A DNA stretch of 64,000 nt from a virus. The DNA lies in the IMG/VR virus record IMGVR_UViG_3300023199_000204, positions 248,001 to 312,000 of that record; one strand, written 5' to 3'. Shown piece by piece: positions 56,730-64,000 of the stretch (the stretch's first letter is position 1; every line of letters starts with the position of its first letter). A model generated the notes under the pieces. It saw only the letters and a program-made list of their open reading frames with translations. It did no database searches and had not been told where the DNA came from. The position numbers and the translations under genes are program-made.

Positions 56730-56918
56730 ATGAACAAAATTTATTTATCAATGAAATCTGAAGTTCCGAATATTTCGGACAAAGAAGCGATGTTTTGGGC
56801 AAAGTTTATTAGGCTAGTTCCCACTCTTGATAAGGCAGACTCAGAATTTCTTTATGCGACAATGGCTTTATTAGTTGAAGAATTTTCTGAAAAATATAAT
56901 AAGCCAATAAACCATTAA
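56730..56918 (+). CDS. hypothetical helical protein, 62 aa
   Basis: ATG 56730 follows AAAGGAAG. ISDKEAMFWAKFIRLVPTLD near 15-34. No family recognised. Confidence 0.55.
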   Translation: MNKIYLSMKSEVPNISDKEAMFWAKFIRLVPTLDKADSEFLYATMALLVEEFSEKYNKPINH

Positions 56919-56928
56919 ATAAATTAAG

Positions 56929-57363
56929 ATGTGTGTGACAATATATACAGACGCTGGTTGTAAAAATAAAAAATCAACTTGGGCAATTTGGTCTCGTTGT
57001 GAAGAAGGAAGAATAGTAGAAAGTGGCTCGTGCCTAAAATATATTATGTCTGCTAATGCTGCTGAAATATATGCTATTTATAAAGGAATTCAATTAGTAA
57101 CGAGAAAGTGGAATGATTTAGAAGGAATAGATATTCGGACTAATTCGAAGCACGCAATAAGCAGACTTAAATTTGGCATAAGTTATACTGGAAATTTCAC
57201 TGTTTTTGAAAAGCGAGCAAGAGAGAATTTATATAAGTTTCTTGATAAAAAGAATATTAAATTAAAGATGAGATGGGTCAAAGGACATCAAGGTAATAAT
57301 TCAACACCTGCTTGGTTGAATAATAAATGTGATGAATTGACTAAAAAAGCAAGAGGTGAGTAA
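56929..57363 (+). CDS. RNase H-like protein with Asp-to-Asn change
   Basis: 144 residues, the size of RNase HI. YTDAGC near 6-11 (first Asp), AAEIYAIYKG near 46-55 (Glu) and KGHQGNNSTPAWLNNKCDEL near 118-138 (His loop and last Asp) are in place. The third acidic residue, normally in TDS, is Asn here (IRTNSKHAIS). RNase HI needs that Asp to cut RNA in hybrids, so the protein may bind without cutting or use another residue. TAA overlaps the next ATG. Confidence 0.8.
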   Translation: MCVTIYTDAGCKNKKSTWAIWSRCEEGRIVESGSCLKYIMSANAAEIYAIYKGIQLVTRKWNDLEGIDIRTNSKHAISRLKFGISYTGNFTVFEKRARENLYKFLDKKNIKLKMRWVKGHQGNNSTPAWLNNKCDELTKKARGE

Positions 57364-58050
57364 ATGCTATCAATATGTATAGCGTCAAAAAATCGCTCTA
57401 GGTTAAAAACAAGAGATGGACTTAAACTAGAGCCTTTAATTAATTGTATTAAATCAATTAAGAAATCACTAAAGTTTTTTTATGAAGATGTAGAGATAAT
57501 AATAGCCGATTATAGCACTGATGATAAACCTCAAGAGTGGATAAGTGAAATCTTGGAAGACACGCCACATAAAGTAATTAGTGTTTCTGGCGAGTTCTCA
57601 AGAGGGGAGGCAAGAAACATTGCTTTTAGGCATTCTTCTGGAGAGTTTATATTTTTCTTAGATGCCGATATGATAATATATTCTTGTTTTATTTTAAGAA
57701 AATGTGTTGAAATATCTAAACAAGATATTTCAAATTTAGGAACAGCATATTTTCCAATATGTTATTCTTATTATAATCACCAGAAAAAAGATGGTTGGTG
57801 GCGAACGACTGGCTTTGGCAATGTAGCAATGTCAAGAAAGTTAATGAATAAGGTTGGAGAGTGGCAAGAGAAAAAAACTTGGGGCGGAGAAGACGATGAA
57901 ATGTATATGAGGGTTTCAAGAGTTGCTCCAGTTGTTAGAGAAAAAGTTAGTCAGTTTTATCACCAGTGGCATCCATATGAAAGTGAGGATATTAAAACTT
58001 CCTGGTATGATTATTTATTAAATAAGGTTAAACGTGGATTTAAATTATAA
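57364..58050 (+). CDS. family 2 glycosyltransferase
   Basis: 228 residues. SICIASKNRSRLKTRDGLKL near 3-22, SRGEARNIAFRHSSGEFIFF near 79-98 with LDAD as the metal-binding DxD, and TWGGEDDEMYMRV near 178-190 as the catalytic ED region, which resembles GT2/GT7-type enzymes. Probably adds sugars to a surface glycan or DNA. Overlaps the nuclease gene by 17 bases. Confidence 0.8.
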   Translation: MLSICIASKNRSRLKTRDGLKLEPLINCIKSIKKSLKFFYEDVEIIIADYSTDDKPQEWISEILEDTPHKVISVSGEFSRGEARNIAFRHSSGEFIFFLDADMIIYSCFILRKCVEISKQDISNLGTAYFPICYSYYNHQKKDGWWRTTGFGNVAMSRKLMNKVGEWQEKKTWGGEDDEMYMRVSRVAPVVREKVSQFYHQWHPYESEDIKTSWYDYLLNKVKRGFKL

Positions 58051-58714
58051 TATACAACTTAGAAATTCTAATGTAAATCAATCTATAGAAAACAAATTAG
58101 AAGATTTGCGTTATTTTTTAGATAAAAATCTAATGAAGATGTCGTTAATTAGTAGGCTTCCAATTAATGGATTAGTGTTTGAAGAAATATTACATAATTC
58201 TTTCCTAAAAATAGGATTAGAAAGTAATTGGGTTCCAAACTCTCACAAACCTGGTGCCGATATAACAGTGAAAAATTTCATTAATGATATGGACCCTATA
58301 TCTGTTAAAGGTGGGCTTCTTAAAAATAATTATATTCAAATATCTTCTCATAGATTAACGAAACATTCAACTCTTTTAGATAAATTAAATTTTATAAATA
58401 ACTGTTCAAATACATATAACTATTATGTGTTTAATGTTAGAGACTATAATAAAGAAAAAGAAGAAATAAGGAAATATAGAACATTTTTAGTTCCTTCTAA
58501 TTTTATAGATTTAAGCAATTTTGTTTGGTTTGAGACAGATAAATGTTGGAAAACTAGAGAAAGGGTAGAAGATAGAACTTATTTGAGAATTAATAAAAAT
58601 ATGTCTCACCAATATTGGATGTATATTGATTATGAAGCATTTCTAAATAACAGCAATATTGAACAAATAGGTGGTATTACGCTACCAATATCTATGTTGG
58701 GAATTGAAGGATGA
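58034..58714 (+). CDS. putative type II restriction endonuclease
   Basis: 226 residues. GLVFEEILHNSFLKIGLESN near 47-66 supplies a helix with Glu; PGADITVKN and PISVKGG near 76-98 give the D ... (S)xK core of a PD-(D/E)XK nuclease with Ser in place of Glu. No overall homologue is recognised. Its stop overlaps an intact methyltransferase start by 4 bases, so a restriction pair is the best reading. Start lies inside the glycosyltransferase gene. Confidence 0.6.
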   Translation: MDLNYNIQLRNSNVNQSIENKLEDLRYFLDKNLMKMSLISRLPINGLVFEEILHNSFLKIGLESNWVPNSHKPGADITVKNFINDMDPISVKGGLLKNNYIQISSHRLTKHSTLLDKLNFINNCSNTYNYYVFNVRDYNKEKEEIRKYRTFLVPSNFIDLSNFVWFETDKCWKTRERVEDRTYLRINKNMSHQYWMYIDYEAFLNNSNIEQIGGITLPISMLGIEG

Positions 58715-59562
58715 ACCGAACCTATTTGGTTGATGTTCTTGAGGGTCTTGGCAAGATTGAAAATGATTCGATAGATATAATACTAGCAGATCCACCTTAT
58801 AATATTGGAAAGAATTTTGGAACTAATAAAACAAATATTCCAATTAAAGATTATATGGTTTGGTGTAATAGTTGGATTAATGAATGTTATAGAGTATTAA
58901 AACCAACAGGATCTATGTTTATATACGGATTTAGTGAAACACTAGCACATATTTCTTCTTCTATAAATTATGAACATAGGTGGCTAGTTTGGTACTATAC
59001 TAACAAAACCTCTCCAAGGTTAAAGTTTTGGCAACGAAGCCACGAATCAATTTTGTGTGTTTGGAAAGATTCTAAAAGTAGAATATTCAATGTTGATGAT
59101 GTTAGAATTCCTTATACTAATAACTTTATAAAAAATGCTGCTGGAAAGATAAGACAAGCCTCAGTGGGTAGGTTCTCAAAAGGAAGTAAGAAAACAATAT
59201 ACAAGGCTCATAGCAAGGGAGCTTTGCCAAGAGATGTGATTAAAATATCGGCGTTAGCTGGCGGAGCCGGTAGAGCTGAGAGATGGAAGTATTGTAAGTC
59301 TCATAATGAGGTGTTTTTTAATAGAGAACACTCTAATTGTGATGTAATAAAACATCCTACGCAAAAACCATTAGCTTTATCTTTAAGATTATTAAAGTCC
59401 TGTAAGCCTGATTTTGGAGGAGTAGTTTTAATTCCATTTTCTGGCTCTGGAGCAGAGGCATTAGCAGCCAAAAAACTAAATATGAATTTTATAGGATTTG
59501 ATATAAATTCTGATTATGTTAAAATGGCAAATAAAATTCTAGAAAAGGATTTAAATGAATAA
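58711..59562 (+). CDS. N6-adenine/N4-cytosine DNA methyltransferase
   Basis: 283 residues. Catalytic ADPPYNIG near 26-33 comes before the AdoMet-binding IPFSGSGAEALAAKK near 241-255, the order of beta-class methylases. HPTQKP near 222-227 is the usual third landmark. DPPY usually marks N6-adenine methylation. It forms a pair with the upstream putative nuclease. Unlike the pair at 42242 it has no frameshift. Confidence 0.85.
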   Translation: MNRTYLVDVLEGLGKIENDSIDIILADPPYNIGKNFGTNKTNIPIKDYMVWCNSWINECYRVLKPTGSMFIYGFSETLAHISSSINYEHRWLVWYYTNKTSPRLKFWQRSHESILCVWKDSKSRIFNVDDVRIPYTNNFIKNAAGKIRQASVGRFSKGSKKTIYKAHSKGALPRDVIKISALAGGAGRAERWKYCKSHNEVFFNREHSNCDVIKHPTQKPLALSLRLLKSCKPDFGGVVLIPFSGSGAEALAAKKLNMNFIGFDINSDYVKMANKILEKDLNE

Positions 59563-60142
59563 AATTCTAGGGTTGGGAAAAATATTATTAATAACTATCC
59601 TAATATTTTTAGGTATGTTTTCTTTTGGGGCAAGTATAATCATACCAGAGCTAAGTATCTTTAAAAGAATGTTGTTTGGCTCAGTATCATTAATATGTTT
59701 AATATTGACAACTTTATATTTTCTTCTTTTAGAAAACTCAAAATTTATGATAGATAATCAAAAGAACCTAAATACTAGAATTTTAATGGACTTAAACTCT
59801 GTCTCTAAAAATTATAATAAGCTTTTAAAAAGAAAAATGGGATTTGGGCAGGGAGATTTATTTTCAAAAGATATAGAAATAATGTCTATGTTAAGAGAAG
59901 GAATAGTAGAAGAGCCTTCTTTAAAAGTTATAGAAGAATTTTTAAAAGAAATAAAACATTCCGATACATTATTTTTAATTCGTATCGATCATTATAATGG
60001 GCTATGGTGGTTAAGGGTGTGTGGTCAGTCAATTACTCTAAATCAAGCACTTGCTGTTATGGAACTTATAAGTAATAGAATAATTTTAATGTCAGATATA
60101 GATGGCTCTCTTATAGAAAAAAAGGAGATTATATTAAATTGA
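59555..60142 (+). CDS. membrane protein, 195 aa
   Basis: Two hydrophobic segments near 5-27 and 35-58, then a soluble helical domain. Overlaps the methylase and the ATP-grasp gene. Function unknown. Confidence 0.6.
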   Translation: MNKILGLGKILLITILIFLGMFSFGASIIIPELSIFKRMLFGSVSLICLILTTLYFLLLENSKFMIDNQKNLNTRILMDLNSVSKNYNKLLKRKMGFGQGDLFSKDIEIMSMLREGIVEEPSLKVIEEFLKEIKHSDTLFLIRIDHYNGLWWLRVCGQSITLNQALAVMELISNRIILMSDIDGSLIEKKEIILN

Positions 60143-60933
60143 ATCATGTAGTTTTAGCAAGGATAGATGAACAATCTGAAGAAGAATTTTTAATAGCTTC
60201 TAAGATAATACCTATTTACGCAAATAGAAATAATATTCCCAATGGAAGTGTAGTTATGGGAAGATACAGTGTTTTACCGTTTTATAATGGTCAATATGAA
60301 TCTATGCTAAAAAACGGTAGTATTTTAATAAATACTCCAAAACAACACGAAATTGTTTCTAATATGGAGCTTTGGCTTAAGTTTCCTGAGTTGAGAAGTG
60401 TTTCTCCAAAGACTTGGTTTGATAAAAGTGAGGTTCCTAATGATGGTCCATTTGTAGTAAAGGGTAATACTAATTCTAGAAAGCACGAATGGAACACTAA
60501 AATGTTTGCGAAGAGCAGAGATGACTTAGATAGAATATTAAGCAACTTACAAAAAGATACTTTAATATATAATCAAGGCATTTTATTTAGAGAATATGTA
60601 AAGTTAGAAAAAATAGCAGAAGCTCCTAATGAGTTGCCCATTTCAAACGAATGGCGGTTTTTTTATTGGGAAGATAAAAGGGTTGCGACGGGATTTTATT
60701 GGAGCAAATATGCTAATGGCGAGTTTTCTGGGCAAATGGATTATAATGGAATAAAATTTGCTGATAAAATTGCTTCAGTTGTTGCCAACTTTTGTAAGTT
60801 CTTTGTAGTAGATATAGCCAAAACAGAAGAAGGTGATTGGATTTTAATTGAGATAGGAGATGCCCAAATGGCGGGCTTATCAGCCATAGATAAAGAGTTA
60901 TTTTATACTTCTTTGTCAAATTTTTTTATTTGA
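60139..60933 (+). CDS. ATP-grasp domain protein
   Basis: 264 residues. FVVKGNTNSRKHEWNTKMF near 110-128, LFREYVKLEKIAE near 153-165, NEWRFFYWEDKRVATGFYW near 173-191 and DWILIEIGDAQMAGL near 232-246 follow the ATP-grasp order, as in phage ATP-grasp proteins. Such enzymes ligate an acyl phosphate to an amine. Substrate unknown. Overlaps the upstream stop. Confidence 0.7.
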   Translation: MNHVVLARIDEQSEEEFLIASKIIPIYANRNNIPNGSVVMGRYSVLPFYNGQYESMLKNGSILINTPKQHEIVSNMELWLKFPELRSVSPKTWFDKSEVPNDGPFVVKGNTNSRKHEWNTKMFAKSRDDLDRILSNLQKDTLIYNQGILFREYVKLEKIAEAPNELPISNEWRFFYWEDKRVATGFYWSKYANGEFSGQMDYNGIKFADKIASVVANFCKFFVVDIAKTEEGDWILIEIGDAQMAGLSAIDKELFYTSLSNFFI

Positions 60934-60940
60934 GGAAAAT

Positions 60941-61477
60941 ATGATTGGAGTTCCTATTGGATTACTGGTAGCAAATACCACAGAATGGATGTTTCATAAA
61001 TTTGTATTACACGAACTAGGTAAGGCTAAGAATAGTTTTTGGAGGTTTCATTGGAAACCACATCACAATTCTTCTCGAAGAAACAATTTTATAGATGCTG
61101 ATTATGAAAAGTCAGCATTTGAATCAATTGTTGAATGGAATGCTCAAGGAAAAGAGCTGGCGGCACTATTTGTGGCAGCGGTAATCCATATGCCTTTATT
61201 ACCTTTAACTCCTTTTTATACCTTGACTATTTGGTATTGTGTGTTAAATTATTATAGAAAGCACAAAAAATCTCATTTATTCCCTAAATGGGCTAAGAAG
61301 GAGCTATACTGGCATTGGCTTCACCATATGGGAAAAGACCAAAACAAAAACTGGGGAGTAACGCATCCGTTTTTTGATTTCGTAATGGGAACATCAACAA
61401 TGAATCCTCCAGACAGAGTAAGTAAATTAGCATTAAATATAAATAAATTATATAATAAGGTTAGGAAAATACTATGA
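60941..61477 (+). CDS. fatty-acid-hydroxylase/sterol-desaturase superfamily protein
   Basis: 178 residues with histidine boxes HKFVLHE near 14-20, HWKPHHNSS near 33-41 and HWLHHMG near 126-132, the di-iron pattern of this membrane superfamily, plus hydrophobic segments near 67-93. It would hydroxylate or desaturate host lipids or carotenoids. The protein is shorter than most members. Lies just upstream of phosphatase, RpiB and thioesterase genes. Confidence 0.7.
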   Translation: MIGVPIGLLVANTTEWMFHKFVLHELGKAKNSFWRFHWKPHHNSSRRNNFIDADYEKSAFESIVEWNAQGKELAALFVAAVIHMPLLPLTPFYTLTIWYCVLNYYRKHKKSHLFPKWAKKELYWHWLHHMGKDQNKNWGVTHPFFDFVMGTSTMNPPDRVSKLALNINKLYNKVRKIL

Positions 61478-61941
61478 ATATAATTATCACCAATTTAAGC
61501 AAAGCGGGCAAACTGCTTTTAAATGATTGTATAGATCAGAATATCACTCATATAGTGTCTTTAGGAGGACCTAATGATTCTCCTCCTCTCGCTTATAATG
61601 CTCATCCCGCCAAGAAGATAAGGCTTGAGTTCGATGACGTTGTTTTTGATGGTAATGATTATATTGCTCCAAAAGAAGAGCACGTAAGGAAGTTAATTGA
61701 TAAAAAGAAAATGCTTATTCATTGCTATGCTGGAATAAGCAGATCAACTGCGGCAGCATTAATCTTTATGTCGTTGTTTCACGATTTACAAACTTGTAAA
61801 GATAAATTGCTTGAATTAACTCCTTGGGCTCAACCAAATAAAACAATGATAGGATTTGCTGATAAGATATTAGAACATAATGGCAAGTTTTTGGAACTTA
61901 GGGAAGAAATTTATGATTTAACTAAGGACTACGAATGGTAA
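61474..61941 (+). CDS. dual-specificity / tyrosine phosphatase
   Basis: 155 residues. LIHCYAGISRSTAAAL near 84-99 is the HCx5R P-loop, and FDDVVFDGND supplies the general-acid Asp region. Dephosphorylates proteins or small phosphates. Start overlaps the previous stop (ATGA). Confidence 0.8.
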   Translation: MNIIITNLSKAGKLLLNDCIDQNITHIVSLGGPNDSPPLAYNAHPAKKIRLEFDDVVFDGNDYIAPKEEHVRKLIDKKKMLIHCYAGISRSTAAALIFMSLFHDLQTCKDKLLELTPWAQPNKTMIGFADKILEHNGKFLELREEIYDLTKDYEW

Positions 61942-62396
61942 AAAGAATATTTATAGGAATGGATAGTAGTTGTAATTATGAAAGAAATAGGATATTACAA
62001 TTTCTAAGTAGTGATATAATGCTATCAAATTATTCTTTTGAAGAAGTATCTGGTGATAATTATATAGAAGTGGCGGATGAGGTTTGTTCAAAAGTCAGAA
62101 TAAATGGAAGTTATGGAATTTTGATATGCGAATCAGGTTCTGGCTCTGCTATGGTGGCAAACAAAAAAGTTGGGATACGGGCAGCGGTCTGTAATGATTC
62201 TTGTAGTGCTTCTCTTGTAAAGTCTCATAATGATGCTAATGTAATATGTTTAGGAGCCAAAATAATAGGAATGGATGTGCTTAAGGCGGCGATTTCCACA
62301 TTTATATTAACTCCTTTTGATAAGAAATATTTAGAAAACGTTAATAAGATTAAAGTGATTGAAAACACTGAAATTGAAAGTTGGGGTAGGAAATAA
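61935..62396 (+). CDS. RpiB/LacAB-type sugar phosphate isomerase
   Basis: 153 residues. IFIGMDSSCNYER near 5-17, LICESGSGSAMVANKKVGIR near 65-84 and AAVCNDSCSASLVKSHNDAN then VICLGAKIIG near 103 follow ribose-5-phosphate isomerase B. The catalytic Cys seen as CGTGIG in RpiB reads CESGSG here. It could shift host pentose flux toward nucleotide synthesis. Family confident. Confidence 0.8.
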   Translation: MVKRIFIGMDSSCNYERNRILQFLSSDIMLSNYSFEEVSGDNYIEVADEVCSKVRINGSYGILICESGSGSAMVANKKVGIRAAVCNDSCSASLVKSHNDANVICLGAKIIGMDVLKAAISTFILTPFDKKYLENVNKIKVIENTEIESWGRK

Positions 62397-62398
62397 TT

Positions 62399-62986
62399 GT
62401 GAATTATGAAAATCTTAAAGAATTAAGAAGAAGAACTCTTGCTCCGTATATTAAATGTAAATCTGCTTTGATTGACTCTAATGGTGATATAGAGAAAGCA
62501 ATAAAATTGCTTCTTGAGCAAGGGTTTAAAAAACAGCGGAGACTTTTGGGCAACCCAACTGATAGTGGAATTGTTCACGCATATGTTCATCCTGGAGACA
62601 AAATAGGTGTTTTGGTTGAGCTAAAGTGTCAAACTGATTTTGTTGCTAGAACGGAAGAATTTAGAACTTTCGCTCACGAACTTTCTCTACAAGTCGCTTC
62701 AATGAAACCTAAATATATTTCAAGAGATGATGTTCTTCAAGAAGATATTGATAAGGAAAAAGAACTGCTTTTAAAAAATATGAAAAGAAAGAAGATGCCT
62801 GATGAAGATATAAAGAAGGCTTTGCCTTCTGCTATAGAAAGATGGTATGCTGAAATTTGCTTATTGGAACAACCTTATATTAAAAACAGCATAAAGTCAG
62901 TTAAAGATGTTCTTGCCGAATTAATTAATAAAGTGGGAGAGAATTGTAGAATATCTAAATTTTCAAGATGGGAAATAGGTGAATAA
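62399..62986 (+). CDS. tsf: translation elongation factor EF-Ts
   Basis: 195 residues from GTG 62399. The N-terminal UBA-like helixes (LKELRRRTLAPYIKCKSALI then DSNGDIEKAIKLLLEQG) and the core VELKCQTDFVARTEEF near 73-88 with FAHELSLQVASMKPKYISRD are diagnostic. The size matches short EF-Ts forms. EF-Ts reloads EF-Tu with GTP. A phage copy fits with the tRNAs, L12-like protein and tmRNA here as a translation package. Confidence 0.9.
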   Translation: MNYENLKELRRRTLAPYIKCKSALIDSNGDIEKAIKLLLEQGFKKQRRLLGNPTDSGIVHAYVHPGDKIGVLVELKCQTDFVARTEEFRTFAHELSLQVASMKPKYISRDDVLQEDIDKEKELLLKNMKRKKMPDEDIKKALPSAIERWYAEICLLEQPYIKNSIKSVKDVLAELINKVGENCRISKFSRWEIGE

Positions 62987-63076
62987 ATGAATGATCCTTC
63001 TAATTATCGGGACTGGGCTTATTATATCATAATGATATTATTGATTTTTACAATAGTGTCATTTTGTTCAATATAG
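62987..63076 (+). CDS. membrane peptide, 29 aa
   Basis: One hydrophobic helix (YYIIMILLIFTIVSFC) directly after EF-Ts. Similar small membrane peptides are scattered through the window. Confidence 0.45.
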   Translation: MNDPSNYRDWAYYIIMILLIFTIVSFCSI

Positions 63077-63085
63077 GAAATTAAT

Positions 63086-63532
63086 ATGAGTTATGCTGAA
63101 ACAACCGAAATAATAATGCCTGGAGATACAAATCATTATGGAACGGCTTTTGGTGGGAAGATAATGGAATTAATTGATAAAATCGCTGCCATTGCTTCTT
63201 ATAGGTTTGCTAGAAATTGTGTGACTGCTTCAATAGATAGTTTGGAATTTAAACATCCTATTCAATTAGGTGATATAATTACATTAAAAGCTCACGTTAA
63301 TAAGTCTTGGAAAACTTCTATGGAAGTGGGTGTTAAAGTTATTTGTCATAGCAAGAAAACTGGGGAGGAATTTAAAGCTTGTAGAGCATTTCTAACATTT
63401 GTAGCAGTTGATGAAAATGGAAAGAGAAGAGAGATAGAGAATGAAATTAAACCAGAGACAGCACGAAATTGGAGGTGGTTTAATGAAGCAGAAGAAAGAA
63501 GAGAGTTGCGTTTAAAAGCGAGGAAGAAATGA
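63086..63532 (+). CDS. hotdog-fold acyl-CoA thioesterase (YciA type)
   Basis: 148 residues. IMPGDTNHYGTAFGGKIMEL near 10-29 with the catalytic Asp just after (IDKIAAIASYRFA), SLEFKHPIQLGDIITLKA near 52-69 and FLTFVAVDENGKR match YciA-like thioesterases. It hydrolyses acyl-CoA and could affect host lipid metabolism together with the hydroxylase. TGA overlaps the next ATG. Confidence 0.85.
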   Translation: MSYAETTEIIMPGDTNHYGTAFGGKIMELIDKIAAIASYRFARNCVTASIDSLEFKHPIQLGDIITLKAHVNKSWKTSMEVGVKVICHSKKTGEEFKACRAFLTFVAVDENGKRREIENEIKPETARNWRWFNEAEERRELRLKARKK

Positions 63533-63682
63533 TTTGTAAGTATATATTTTCTTTAATAAAAAAACATTATATCTTTTATTAAGGAATTTTTAAATGAGGG
63601 AAAAGATAGTTTAAACGATGATGTTAATATGTATGATCCATTTGATGATGAATGTTTATATGATTTAAATGACTATCATTAA
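63529..63682 (+). pseudogene. small gene with a frameshift at A7
   Basis: ATG 63529 opens MICKYIFSLIKKH; a shift in AAAAAAA near 63559 gives ISFIKEFLNEGKDSLNDD then MYDPFDDECLYDLNDYH to TAA 63680. One acidic peptide of about 50 residues is likely. Confidence 0.4.
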
Positions 63683-63693
63683 TAAGTAAATAC

Positions 63694-64000
63694 GGGGACG
63701 AAATGGATTCGACAGAGGCGACAAAGATAAATAAAGCAAGTAAGGGAATGTCTATTTTCTCTTTGAAAAATATAGGCAAAAATAAGTAACGAAAATTACG
63801 CACTTGCTGCCTAATTAGGTAGCACATCTGAAGTTTTCTCTCACTCGTGACGGAACTTCAAGATGTCAAATGAACGAGGTAATAATTATTCTTTTAGCGA
63901 TTGGGAATAATTATGAAATTTTAATTGCTTCGTAATTTAGTAGCTTGTTTATGGGCGACTTTATTATTAAATTAAATCATAAACTAAACTTGTAGATGTC
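63694..64000 (+). ncRNA. ssrA: tmRNA, 5' part (runs off window end)
   Basis: Starts GGGGACGAAATGGATTCGAC, the conserved tmRNA 5' end. The tag frame begins GCA 63776 and encodes AKISNENYALAA, stopping at TAA 63812-63814, with the usual YALAA end recognised by ClpXP-type proteases. The 3' tRNA-like end and last pseudoknot lie beyond 64000. tmRNA rescues stalled ribosomes; a phage copy may handle the broken messages of this genome or tag host proteins. Identification is strong. Confidence 0.92.

Noticed and set aside
1-64000. CRISPR array
   Set aside because: No set of regularly spaced near-identical repeats was seen; repeated short patterns belong to tRNA T arms.
1-64000. Genes on the minus strand
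   Set aside because: Minus-strand open frames lie opposite good plus-strand genes or tRNAs, lack convincing domains and ribosome sites, and look like shadows.
1-64000. Bacterial chromosome segment
   Set aside because: EF-Ts, tmRNA, ferritin and RpiB are bacterial-type, but uniform strand, tiny genes, scattered tRNAs, homing nucleases and phage-type small proteins fit a large phage better. Flanking structural genes would settle it.

Overview
The window looks like the accessory and translation-takeover region of a very large, AT-rich (roughly 30% GC by eye) tailed phage that infects a Shine-Dalgarno-using, probably Gram-negative bacterium. All genes lie on the + strand, starts and stops overlap densely (ATGA, TAATG), most genes encode under 150 residues, more than 30 tRNA genes are interspersed, and there are HNH and GIY-YIG nucleases, two restriction-modification loci, a tmRNA, EF-Ts and an L7/L12-like protein. 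No structural or replication genes were seen. The host and the phage assignment are inferences.

Layout. 1-7 kb: thioredoxin, a homing-repeat/nuclease/DHH fusion, an S2P-type membrane protease, a sugar ketoisomerase-like cupin, an NFU Fe-S protein, a short PurA-type enzyme and HNH genes. 7-16 kb: tandem families of small proteins, an RdgB-like pyrophosphatase, a DUF4326 protein and the first tRNA groups. 16-52 kb: tRNAs alternating with short genes, many of which carry in-frame stop codons or homopolymer frameshifts while the rest of the frame is intact. This part also holds a metallophosphoesterase, a PiT-like phosphate transporter, NUDIX, GIY-YIG, ferritin and L7/L12-like genes, and a frameshifted C5 methylase/endonuclease pair. 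52-64 kb: an RNA ligase with a tRNA-binding domain, glycan genes (two glycosyltransferases, an epimerase, a HAD phosphatase), RNase H, an intact restriction-modification pair, ATP-grasp, fatty-acid hydroxylase, dual-specificity phosphatase, RpiB, EF-Ts, thioesterase, and the 5' part of a tmRNA that runs off the end.

The strongest novel signal is a pair of nested tRNA genes. tRNA-Tyr(GUA) (29116-29248) and tRNA-Lys(UUU) (31049-31196) are each interrupted between anticodon positions 35 and 36 by a small tRNA-shaped element that has acceptor, D-like and T arms but no usable anticodon. The two elements share 16 identical bases in the T arm. Removing each element restores a cloverleaf with a 7-nt anticodon loop. 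Cuts at the element's ends, of the kind RNase P and RNase Z make, would leave ends that an RNA ligase could join, and the window encodes an RNA ligase fused to a tRNA-binding domain. That the parts work together is inference.

A second pattern is at least 18 in-frame TAA, TAG or TGA codons within otherwise continuous frames, plus about a dozen frameshifts, many at A, T, G or C runs. This may be gene decay, recoding or sequence error. No suppressor tRNA was identified.
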